Of a stretch of DNA of 39,630 nt, positions 17,220 to 30,754 are shown piece after piece; within the stretch, counting starts at the first letter, position 1; each line of letters starts with the position of its first letter. The translations under genes were made by a program, and so were the position numbers. The stretch covers positions 128,040 to 167,669 of the forward strand of contig NZ_FMWR01000017.1 in assembly GCF_900103085.1 (NCBI RefSeq), read 5' to 3'. Below the pieces are notes generated by a model, which worked only from the letters and a program-made list of their open reading frames with translations, searched no databases and was not told the origin of the DNA. Origin of the DNA: Gilliamella mensalis (GTDB lineage: Bacteria > Pseudomonadota > Gammaproteobacteria > Enterobacterales > Orbaceae).

Positions 17220-18656
17220 ATGACCATTGATCCTGAATTATTACAAGCATTGGAAATATTTAAACATTTTTTCGATTTAATCCATCAGCCGATAGCTATT
17301 ATCGATAAAAATGGCAATTATATTTATTATAATCAGGAAAGCGCTGAACTGGATGGTTATCCTAAAGACCAAGCGATTGGCAAACCAATGCTTGAGGTTT
17401 ATCCTAATTTAAAAAAGGAAGATAGTACGATGTTGCAAGCCTTGCAACTCGGTAAAGAATATCAAGACAACTACCAATCTTATTATAACCATGTTGGTAA
17501 AGTGGTTGATTACTTGCATACCACCGTTCCACTTTATAATGATAAAAAAGATATCATTGGTGCTATTGAAATAGGCAGAAACCTATCAGCAGTTCGACAC
17601 CTACAAGATCAAGTTTTGAAATTAAACAGCAAATTATACCAAAATAAAGAACAGCCATTACCCGATATTGTTTTTGTATCAGAAAAAATGCAGAAAGTTA
17701 TCGATCAAACCAATATGTTAGGGCGCAATGATGTTCCAGTATTAATTGTGGGCGAAACCGGAACAGGTAAAGAGCTATTTGCTCGTTTAATACACAAAAC
17801 AAGCCAGCGCCGAGATAAAGCTTTCATCTCGCTTAATTGTGGTGCACTACCGACTACACTGATCGAAAGTACTTTATTTGGTACAGTAAAAGGTGCATTT
17901 ACAGGTGCTGAAAACCGTCAAGGTTACTTAGAACTCGCTAATGGGGGTACATTGTTTCTTGACGAATTAAACGCGATGCCACTTGAAATGCAAAGCAAAT
18001 TATTACGATTCCTTCAAGAAAAAACTTATTGGCAATTAGGTGGTAATAAAGAAATGCATTCTGATGTTCGTATTGTTGCTGCCATGAATGAATCACCAAC
18101 AGAACTATTGAAAACAGGAAAAATAAGAAGCGATTTATTTTATCGATTAAATGTCGGTTTAATAAAACTTCCCGCTTTACGTGACAGAACAGAAGATATT
18201 CCCGTTTTAGCACGCTATTTTATTGATAAACATAAAAACGATGTTAATGTCGTAATTAGTGGTATCAGTCAACAGGCTCTACAACAATTAATGACCGCCC
18301 CTTGGCCGGGTAATGTGCGTATGCTTGAAAATGCAATTGTCAGAAGCATGGTATTACAAAACAAATCAGGTGAATTACAGCATATTACTCTTGATGAAGA
18401 GCTCTTTGAACTTAACAGTTCATTTTTCCAAGACGATAAGATACATAAACCTGACAAAACACCTATCAATAAATCTACTCATGAAAACAACTTAACTGAA
18501 CAAGTTGAGAACTATGAACGGCAACTGATCATTGATGCATTAAATCAGGCCAATGGCAAAATTATCACGGCCGCAAAACAATTAAATATTTCGCGCACAA
18601 CGCTACAATATAAGGTCAAAAAATACAATATTCACATGGGTGTCATTGATGATTAA
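17220..18656 (+). CDS. PAS-AAA+-Fis sigma54-dependent activator (RocR/STM2361-like)
   Basis: A 478-aa enhancer-binding protein. Residues about 15-130 form a PAS sensor (DLIHQPIAIIDKNGNYIYYN). The AAA+ domain (about 150-385) has Walker A GETGTGKE at 178-185, the sigma54-contact loop GAFTGA at about 225-230 and Walker B GGTLFLDELN. A Fis-type helix-turn-helix ends the protein (NGKIITAAKQLNISRTTLQYKVKKY, recognised from ITAAKQLNISRTTLQYKVKK). The PAS half resembles B. subtilis RocR, whose family responds to ornithine or arginine catabolites. Divergent from dokD across a 260-bp control region with sigma54, IHF and activator sites; it most likely activates the decarboxylase operon. Confidence 0.92.
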   Translation: MTIDPELLQALEIFKHFFDLIHQPIAIIDKNGNYIYYNQESAELDGYPKDQAIGKPMLEVYPNLKKEDSTMLQALQLGKEYQDNYQSYYNHVGKVVDYLHTTVPLYNDKKDIIGAIEIGRNLSAVRHLQDQVLKLNSKLYQNKEQPLPDIVFVSEKMQKVIDQTNMLGRNDVPVLIVGETGTGKELFARLIHKTSQRRDKAFISLNCGALPTTLIESTLFGTVKGAFTGAENRQGYLELANGGTLFLDELNAMPLEMQSKLLRFLQEKTYWQLGGNKEMHSDVRIVAAMNESPTELLKTGKIRSDLFYRLNVGLIKLPALRDRTEDIPVLARYFIDKHKNDVNVVISGISQQALQQLMTAPWPGNVRMLENAIVRSMVLQNKSGELQHITLDEELFELNSSFFQDDKIHKPDKTPINKSTHENNLTEQVENYERQLIIDALNQANGKIITAAKQLNISRTTLQYKVKKYNIHMGVIDD

Positions 18657-18669
18657 TGCAATCATCAAT
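18645..18669. terminator. Hairpin spanning both stop codons of convergent genes
   Basis: ATTGATGATT (18645-18654) pairs perfectly with AATCATCAAT (18660-18669) around AATGC. The hairpin covers the last codons and stop codons of both the sigma54 regulator and the flavoprotein gene, which are only eight bases apart. No U-tract is present, so its value as a bidirectional terminator is uncertain. Confidence 0.4.
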
Positions 18670-19846
18670 TAAACGCTTGAGCACACGCAAATGCACTGCT
18701 CCATGCCCATTGGAAATTATAGCCTCCTAACCAGCCTGATACATCAACAACCTCACCAATAAAATAAAGGTTCGGGTATGTTTTAACAGCCATAGTTTTG
18801 GATGACAACGCATCAGTACTTACTCCCCCTAGAGTCACCTCGGCGGTACGATAACCTTCTGTACCATTTGGAGTAATGCTCCAGTGTGTTAATGTATTAT
18901 ACAAGTCTTGCTGTTGTTTAAGATCTAGCTGCTTAACTGTTATGTCCTTTATCAAATTCAGTTTTATTAATTCTTCAATAAGCCTTTTAGGTAAAATTTT
19001 TGCTAAGCAATTTTTTATAGTTTGATTACGATTTTGTGCTAATAATGGTTTAAACGATGAATCAAATGTTAAATCGGGTAATAAATTGATAGTAATTGAC
19101 TCACCTGCTTGCCAATAACTCGATATCTGCAAAATAGCAGGTCCTGAAAGCCCTCGATGGGTAAATAATAGATTTTCTTTAAAACTAATTCTTTTATTAG
19201 AAACTTCAACAGGAATTGCAATGCCTGACAAGGTTGATAACACATCCAGTAAAGGTTTATGTAATGTAAATGGAACTAGCCCTGCTCTTACCGGCACCAC
19301 TGGAATATCAAATTTTTCGGCAATTTTATAACCAATTGAAGTCATACCAAGAGCAGGCATAGATAAACCACCAGTTGCAATAATAAGATTTTCACAATCA
19401 ATCATGCCACGAGAAGTATGCAACTTAAATCCAAGCCCATCACTATCAATATCTTCAACTTGAGTTTGCATCATAAACTTAACATGCCCTTTTTGACACT
19501 CGTTTATGAACATATCAACAATATCTTGCGCTGAATTATCACAAAATAATTGCCCATGATCTTTTTCATGATAGGCAATATTATATTGATTCACTAATTG
19601 AATAAAATCCCACTGGGTAAAGCGTTTTAAAGCCGATTTACAAAAATGCGGGTTGCTAGAAATATAATTACTCGACTCCACTGTTAAGTTAGTAAAGTTA
19701 CATTTACCCCCACCAGACATTAAAATTTTACGTCCCAGCTTTTTACCATTATCAAACACAGTAACATCATATCCTTTTTGACCGAGTAAGCCCGCACAAA
19801 AAAGCCCAGCAGCGCCAGCACCTACAATTGTAATTTTAGTTTGCAT
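18665..19846 (-). CDS. yhiN: HI0933/YhiN-family FAD-dependent flavoprotein
   Basis: The 393-aa protein begins MQTKITIVGAGAAGLFCAG, an FAD Rossmann motif, followed by NGKKLGRKILMSGGGKCNFTN, THRGLSGPAILQISSYWQ and the C-terminal FIGEVVDVSGWLGGYNFQWAW. These closely match E. coli YhiN and the HI0933 family (BaiN/aminoacetone-oxidase-like annotation). The reaction is unknown. I chose the ATG at 19846, where the alignment with YhiN begins; a GTG 18 codons upstream would add a stretch unlike the family. No SD is apparent before the ATG. It is convergent with the dok regulator. Confidence 0.9.
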   Translation of the reverse strand: MQTKITIVGAGAAGLFCAGLLGQKGYDVTVFDNGKKLGRKILMSGGGKCNFTNLTVESSNYISSNPHFCKSALKRFTQWDFIQLVNQYNIAYHEKDHGQLFCDNSAQDIVDMFINECQKGHVKFMMQTQVEDIDSDGLGFKLHTSRGMIDCENLIIATGGLSMPALGMTSIGYKIAEKFDIPVVPVRAGLVPFTLHKPLLDVLSTLSGIAIPVEVSNKRISFKENLLFTHRGLSGPAILQISSYWQAGESITINLLPDLTFDSSFKPLLAQNRNQTIKNCLAKILPKRLIEELIKLNLIKDITVKQLDLKQQQDLYNTLTHWSITPNGTEGYRTAEVTLGGVSTDALSSKTMAVKTYPNLYFIGEVVDVSGWLGGYNFQWAWSSAFACAQAFN

Positions 19847-20463
19847 TATCGATAAATTTAGAATAAAAGATAACAAATTATAGCAGTATACAATTATCAC
19901 TCATAGTCATTGGATTAAACTGTGGATTTTATACTTAAACAAATACCTTCCTCAGACTTCTTAACAAGAAAGAAAAGGACTTATGTCTAACATATTTACG
20001 CTAATTGAGCATAGGTAGCTTTAACTTATAAAAAATTATTATGGCATGTACCATTATTAGCTTCATTAATAATGCCAATATAAGTTATTATAAGATTAAC
20101 TTATAAGTAATATTTATTTGACTAATATCCCTATGTTCTCTAATTTCTGATTCATTTAAGAAATGTGCAATTATGAGATGATTACATTGATAACCGCATG
20201 TTTACTTTTGTCGGTTTCAAGTGGCAAAGATGCTTAGCATCTTTGCCAAGTTCACACTCCTGCTGTTGATTCTGTTACTGTAAAAGCATCACGATCAAAT
20301 GGATCGAAATAAACTTTTACTTTTGTGAGTTTAACAATATAAAGGCTCGAATTAAGGATACTTATTAACTCATAGACTTTTACTGTAGGTACTAAATACT
20401 CATAATATCATAATAATCAGTTGCTTATAATTTTTAAAGTTTTTATAGTTTTCTATCTTTCTA
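19847..20463. other. 617-bp gene-poor stretch with repeat copy A, a hairpin and a coding remnant
   Basis: It holds repeat copy A (20050-20125) and a 12-bp-stem hairpin at 20222-20248 (TGGCAAAGATGC, loop TTA, GCATCTTTGCCA). On the minus strand it also holds a 51-codon open stretch without any start codon (20255-20407) reading ...YIVKLTKVKVYFDPFDRDAF... and ending TESTAGV. That stretch looks protein-like but I cannot assign it; it may be the 3' remnant of a deleted gene. Nothing else was recognised. Confidence 0.6.
20050..20125 (+). repeat. 76-bp direct repeat, copy A
   Basis: About 88% identical (9 differences in 76) to 22737-22812 in the same orientation. The shared core ends ACTTATAAGTAATATTTATT plus TGAC. 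Copy A also contains the inverted arms CATTATTA (20052-20059) and TAATAATG (20067-20074), and TTATAAG/CTTATAA further on. It lies downstream of the two-gene membrane cassette. Confidence 0.8.
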
Positions 20464-21078
20464 TCAACTCTTTTGTATTTTTGCTTTGTTAAAAAATAGA
20501 TAAGCAAGTATAGCAACAATAAAATTACCTAAAGCTGCAAATATCGTTACAACATTAAGAGTAAAATAGCTAAATAAAATAAATCCTGTTAAAGCTGCAC
20601 CAACTGCCGCACCAAAAGTATTAATAGAATAAAGATGTCCAGTGGTTTGACCTATATTTTTCCAAAATTGAGCAATATAAGTAATTAAAATTGGAAGTGT
20701 TGCCCCCATTAAAAGTGCCGGAACAAGCACCAATAAAAAATTAACAATCGCAACAACGATCAAACTATAAACAATAAAAATATCCCCAATAAATAAGATA
20801 AGTTGATAACTAATTAGCCCAAATAAACCAATGCCAAATTCACTAAAACAAAAAAACTGTAGTGCTTTATTAGGGTATTTATCGACAATTTTTCCGCCAC
20901 CAAGTGCACCTAAACCAAGGCCTAACATAAAGGCCGATACAATAATTGCAACAGAATCAACATCGGACCCAAACGCAGAATAAAGTGCCCGTTGCCAAGC
21001 AACTTGATAAGTTAATCCGCTCATTCCAGAAATAAAAAATAGAGTACTTAATAGTAGTAATTGTTTTTTGGTTAACAT
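20464..21078 (-). CDS. Membrane protein homologous to the TM half of spermidine-synthase-like fusions
   Basis: A 204-aa protein with about six hydrophobic helices and no soluble domain. GMSGLTYQVAWQRALYSAFG near the N terminus, FMLGLGLGALGGGKIVDKYP and GHLYSINTFGAAVGAALTGF are typical of the membrane half of fused MFS/spermidine-synthase proteins. The neighbour 9 bp upstream has equivalent segments (GLMSLGQEMLWFRIVSFMLG and VYFFNIVGSTLGSLLIGGIF), so the two are paralogous in the membrane and may pair. AAGGAA precedes the ATG. It could be a natural TM-only partner or a fusion protein that lost its C-terminal domain; the clean end favours the former. Function unknown. Confidence 0.72.
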   Translation of the reverse strand: MLTKKQLLLLSTLFFISGMSGLTYQVAWQRALYSAFGSDVDSVAIIVSAFMLGLGLGALGGGKIVDKYPNKALQFFCFSEFGIGLFGLISYQLILFIGDIFIVYSLIVVAIVNFLLVLVPALLMGATLPILITYIAQFWKNIGQTTGHLYSINTFGAAVGAALTGFILFSYFTLNVVTIFAALGNFIVAILAYLFFNKAKIQKS

Positions 21079-21087
21079 AAAGGTTCC

Positions 21088-22614
21088 TTATTTATTTCCA
21101 AAAATTCCGTATTTATATTCTGTTATCATATTGCTATCGGTAATAATTTCCGTTTCCCGCTCCAAATTATAAAGTTTTTCAACATCATCTAAACTTAATA
21201 ATTTTGTCACTAAGGTTTTCTTATAAGCACCGTTTGCAAGTTGTTTTGACTCTTCATTAAATAACGGTCTACCATCTAAAACTAGCTTATCAAGACGCTC
21301 TTTACCAACACTTTCATCAATTTTAATTATTGAATCAGAAGCATAAATAAAGCCAAGTGTGCCCCAATATGCATGGTTAAATACCGATTGGGCGGTTTTT
21401 AATGTATCAGGTGAACGAGTACTATTAAAAGCCAAAATACCATCAGGATTTAATGAATCATGTAATATTTTCATCATCTCTTGCGATAATAAATTAGTTG
21501 AACCTGAACGCCAATGATAAGTGGTATTCATAACGATTAAATCATATTTTTTGTCACTATTTCGTTTAAGCCAACGCCGACCGTCATCAATGTAGATATT
21601 AATTTTAGGATCATCTAATATTGGTGAGACAACCGCATATTGCTTAATAATATCTAGATAGCCTTTATTGATTTCAATAGCATCAATGGTTTCTAATGTT
21701 GGGAAACTTGATAATGCACGAGTCCATGCCCCACCACTCACTCCAATAACCAGCGCTTTTTTAGGGTTTGGGTGGATTGCCGCTAATAAGTAAAGTCGAT
21801 TTAGGTCATTTATATCAGTATCTGGATCTACATTTAAAATACCATCATACATCCTATTACCTAATATAATATTTTTTCTTCCGTAACTATCATCATCGAC
21901 GATATGAATTACACCATAACGATTTTCTATATAATAACTGATGGATGCCTCTTCTTTGAGCATATTTTTGAAAATATAATCAGTATGTTTATCCACTAAA
22001 TAAAAGCAACTACTACCAACTACAACAACACCAATAATAGAAAATATCGATTTTTTAATTATCATCAACCCGCCTAATAAGATACAAACGATACCGATTA
22101 GAATGAACATTGATGAAATAGAGATATAATCAAGAAAAATACCACCAATTAATAAGCTACCTAGCGTTGAGCCAACAATATTAAAGAAATAGACTTTAGA
22201 TACAGATGCACCTACTTTTCCATCGGCAATGCGCGTACCTAAATGGTGTACGAGGGGAAATAATATTGCCTTTAAAGCTGCAACGATAAATATTAAAATA
22301 CAACATATAGATAACCATAGTCCTAATGCGCTTACTTGAGTGGCGCATTGAATGATAAATGGCGTCAATATATCAATAAAACCCGCAAAGATTAAAACTA
22401 TCCCACCAGCCAATAATAGGTTTGAATAGCGTGTACAAATCGCCTTACCTCTATTTGCTCCAAAGGCAATACCTAATAGGAAAAAGAACAGCACGATTGC
22501 AAAAGCATAAGGTGCGCCTCCCAACATAAAACTAACTATTCTAAACCAGAGCATTTCTTGCCCTAAGCTCATAAGTCCAACTAAAAGCGAAATACACCAA
22601 GCAAAATATTTCAT
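21088..22614 (-). CDS. Membrane-anchored spermidine-synthase-like SAM-fold protein, catalytic motif altered
   Basis: A 508-aa protein with about seven helices in residues 1-215 and a soluble SAM-type Rossmann domain after about 230. ALVIGVSGGAWTRAL occupies the GGGDGG position of spermidine synthase, IDAIEINKGY the EID position and IYIDDGRRWL the DDG position. The catalytic block DSSDP is replaced by VMNTTYHWRSG, so the aspartate that deprotonates putrescine is absent. It probably binds SAM or a relative but should not be a normal aminopropyltransferase. First gene of a two-gene leftward unit. Related fusions exist in proteobacteria without known function. A polyamine connection to dokD is only suggestive. 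Confidence 0.72.
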   Translation of the reverse strand: MKYFAWCISLLVGLMSLGQEMLWFRIVSFMLGGAPYAFAIVLFFFLLGIAFGANRGKAICTRYSNLLLAGGIVLIFAGFIDILTPFIIQCATQVSALGLWLSICCILIFIVAALKAILFPLVHHLGTRIADGKVGASVSKVYFFNIVGSTLGSLLIGGIFLDYISISSMFILIGIVCILLGGLMIIKKSIFSIIGVVVVGSSCFYLVDKHTDYIFKNMLKEEASISYYIENRYGVIHIVDDDSYGRKNIILGNRMYDGILNVDPDTDINDLNRLYLLAAIHPNPKKALVIGVSGGAWTRALSSFPTLETIDAIEINKGYLDIIKQYAVVSPILDDPKINIYIDDGRRWLKRNSDKKYDLIVMNTTYHWRSGSTNLLSQEMMKILHDSLNPDGILAFNSTRSPDTLKTAQSVFNHAYWGTLGFIYASDSIIKIDESVGKERLDKLVLDGRPLFNEESKQLANGAYKKTLVTKLLSLDDVEKLYNLERETEIITDSNMITEYKYGIFGNK

Positions 22615-22736
22615 AGCGATTTTTCCAAAAGGATGCTTATTATTTATGCTGAATTATAGTTAATAAAGCAATTAATTGCTACTATTTTAACCGATTAATA
22701 GTTTACCTCTAATTATGAAATATGAACATAATACAA

Positions 22737-22812
22737 ACCACTATTAGCCTTATTAATAACACCAATATAAATTATTAGAAGATTGACTTATAAGTAATAT
22801 TTATTTGACCAA
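22737..22812 (+). repeat. 76-bp direct repeat, copy B
   Basis: Partner of 20050-20125. It lies in the 287-bp gap between the divergent membrane cassette and gltB, about 120 bp before the cassette's first ATG and ending 90 bp before the gltB ATG. A possible gltB -10 box, TATACT, is at 22858-22863; the matching -35 is unclear. I see nothing else in this gap. Confidence 0.8.
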
Positions 22813-22901
22813 AAACTGATTTTTAATTAACTTCACACCTAATATGGGATTAATGCCTATACTTTCTCAAATTATAAAAGCGATGAACTAGAGGCAATGA
22901 T

Positions 22902-28785
<5,884 letters not shown>

Positions 28786-28789
28786 CTTA

Positions 28790-28931
28790 TATACCATTTC
28801 AACTTAAGATAACACCCGCTTATTTTAAGCGGGTTTATTTTCTACATCCTACAGTAGATTTTACATAATAATAAAAAAATAACTGATAATTTAGCTATAA
28901 AAATAAAGCAATTTCAAGCTGAAACGGTATA
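28790..28931. mobile_element. Possible 142-bp MITE-like element around the gltD terminator
   Basis: TATACCATTTCAACTT (28790-28805) and AAGCTGAAACGGTATA (28916-28931) are imperfect inverted ends, 14 of 16 matching. They enclose 110 bp without coding capacity that includes the gltD terminator. Ends beginning TATACC and finishing GGTATA resemble those of a small non-autonomous element, but no transposase is in the window and no clear target duplication could be confirmed beyond a TA. Confidence 0.35.
28812..28842 (+). terminator. Rho-independent terminator of gltBD
   Basis: ACCCGCTTA (28814-28822) and TAAGCGGGT (28826-28834) form a perfect nine-pair stem with a TTT loop, followed by TTATTTTCT. 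Confidence 0.9.
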
Positions 28932-29290
28932 AAATCAAATATAACTTTATTTCACGTACATGTATCTTCGTATCACCAAACCTGAACTTTTTTGATTAAG
29001 CTTTTGATGAAAAATCCTCAAACCTTTTTTCAAAAACACTTGCCAAAAGCTTCAGGTAATTAAATAGTTGAACATAAAATAAGTTTTTGAGTTCTGTTGC
29101 GAGAGGTTTTCTTGTTTTTTACATTACGGAAAAGAACTTTTATTGTAAGTTAGCTATAAAAGCGTATTGATCACTAATTTTGTTAGTTCATTCCCATAAC
29201 GAGGGCAACTTTTCCTTAGTTGCTAAATCTTGATTACTTCTAATCCAGTTAGCAACATTAGCAACAAGACCAAAGAGCAAGTGCTAAAAT
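28932..29290. other. Gene-poor stretch with short coding-like remnants
   Basis: On the minus strand there are three short open stretches that read like protein but lack normal starts or are broken by stops. A 40-codon stretch at 28999-29118 includes LKNLFYVQLFNYLKLLASVF. A shifted continuation ends SSGLVIRRYMYVK. At 29188-29280 a 30-codon stretch reads LLFGLVANVANWIRSNQDLA and ends SLWE, then resumes in frame after the stop. They could be debris of one or more degraded genes, possibly mobile; I cannot identify the family. No functional gene is claimed. Confidence 0.35.
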
Positions 29291-30754
29291 TTAAGGATAA
29301 ACACATATCCCAGAGCGGAGGCTCGATGAATCTTCGCCGACAATAAAGCCCATATATGAGGAGACACCAAAGCTTTTACTCTTATTACTTATATCACTTG
29401 TCCAATAGATTACGTATTCAAATTCTGAATCAGGATAAGCATCCATCGCCCCCCATTCACTGAAAAAACCACCAGCTATTCGGCGATGGTAATTGTTACC
29501 TGATGATGACGGAGTGGCGCCAACTGATCCTTCGCAGGAAAGACCACTTGAATTATCACAAATCGCATTAGTAAGGTCTCTTACTTGTGTCAAACGATAT
29601 CCTAAGTTTGAACACCAAGTTGCAGTACCGGAAGCTGAATTGTATCGACTTCCGCTACTGACGAACCACTTATTTAATTCAAATCCATAAGTTAATATCA
29701 CTTTACCACTACTATCTTTACCAAGTAACTCAAATTTCTGTGGTAAGGCTGGTTTAACAATAGGACTAGAAGTTTGTTCTGCTACTGGGCCTGTTAAGGT
29801 AACTAGCACCCTGGAGCCTGTTGAATTTGGTTTTGTAGTGACTGTTATACCGCCCTTTGTGATAGTTGATGGCCAAGTCAGAGGACCAACACCTTCTATT
29901 TTCAAATAAAAATATAGACCATTCGCACCTGTGGTTGGAAAGTTAAGGTTGTAAGATTTAGGTGTAAAGGATTGAGGTATAAAACCCTCACTTGGTTCCC
30001 ACATGTAAGCAGGACCAGCGTAATTACCTAGGTCCTCCACTGAACCAGTTGCTAAGTAGCAAATTATAGGGGAAGGCTTTGGTGTGATATAATAAGTTAC
30101 TTTATTACCCCAAAAAGTTCGGCTATTAGGTATACCGTACTTCGTACTTAGACTACCAACAGAACTACTCAGCTCCACTTGGTAAGGTGCGTTACAAGTT
30201 CTTAACACATCATGACGTCCAACTGTGTGACCATATTTATCCGTGATATTAACCGTTAAAGTACCAGTTGCGGTTATTCCATCTACCTCTTGTCCATCAC
30301 CATCATCATCAGCAGCCCAGTAGTTATTTTGCGTGCCATCAATGAGTTGGTTGTACTCAATTGAATTAGTTGTTGTTGGTACAACCATACCAATAGTTGA
30401 AAAGTTATCCTTTAGATCGGGCAACTCTATTGGTTTTGTATGTGATGAAGGATTATTTTTTGGCGTAATAATTTGACCATCTGATAGAGTGATACTTAAT
30501 AAATCTTCCGTTGTACTAGCTTTAATTTTACCTCCATCAAGCATAAAATATGGTGCCGTACCTTGAATCGTGCTTGATGTATAAGCTGATAATGCCCGCG
30601 AACATGATGAATAAGGCAATAGAAACAAGAACATTAATGCTAAAGGGACTTTAGATGATAATAATAAGATTAGTGAAAATAATCGGCTAGAGTGATACCT
30701 TAAAACATAAAATACATAAGGTTGCCATTTCCAGTAGCTAACATAATACCTCAT
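29291..30754 (-). CDS. Secreted invasin/Ig-like surface protein with lectin-like C-terminal domain
   Basis: A 487-aa protein. An unusually long N-terminal leader has a hydrophobic core at about residues 24-50 (LFSLILLLSSK, LALMFLFLLP), ending near SRALS, which suggests Sec export. Around residue 150 an acidic DDDGDGQEVDG loop precedes GTLTVNITDKYGHTVGRHDV, an Ig-like/invasin-type strand pattern. From about 370, WCSNLGYRLTQVRDLTNAIC, the GNNYHRRIAGGFFSEWG block and YWTSD form a cysteine-containing C-type-lectin-like domain ending GICVYP exactly at the C terminus. This layout recalls enterobacterial invasin-like/Zir-type exoproteins. No beta-barrel gene is adjacent. AGGCGG precedes the ATG. Likely role, adhesion or host/microbe interaction, is inferred. 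Confidence 0.68.
   Translation of the reverse strand: MRYYVSYWKWQPYVFYVLRYHSSRLFSLILLLSSKVPLALMFLFLLPYSSCSRALSAYTSSTIQGTAPYFMLDGGKIKASTTEDLLSITLSDGQIITPKNNPSSHTKPIELPDLKDNFSTIGMVVPTTTNSIEYNQLIDGTQNNYWAADDDGDGQEVDGITATGTLTVNITDKYGHTVGRHDVLRTCNAPYQVELSSSVGSLSTKYGIPNSRTFWGNKVTYYITPKPSPIICYLATGSVEDLGNYAGPAYMWEPSEGFIPQSFTPKSYNLNFPTTGANGLYFYLKIEGVGPLTWPSTITKGGITVTTKPNSTGSRVLVTLTGPVAEQTSSPIVKPALPQKFELLGKDSSGKVILTYGFELNKWFVSSGSRYNSASGTATWCSNLGYRLTQVRDLTNAICDNSSGLSCEGSVGATPSSSGNNYHRRIAGGFFSEWGAMDAYPDSEFEYVIYWTSDISNKSKSFGVSSYMGFIVGEDSSSLRSGICVYP

Noticed and set aside
29188-29280. Small ORF resembling a KilA-N-like fragment (NWIRS...LWE)
   Set aside because: Similarity is a few residues from memory, with a TTG start and no SD; kept only as possible debris.
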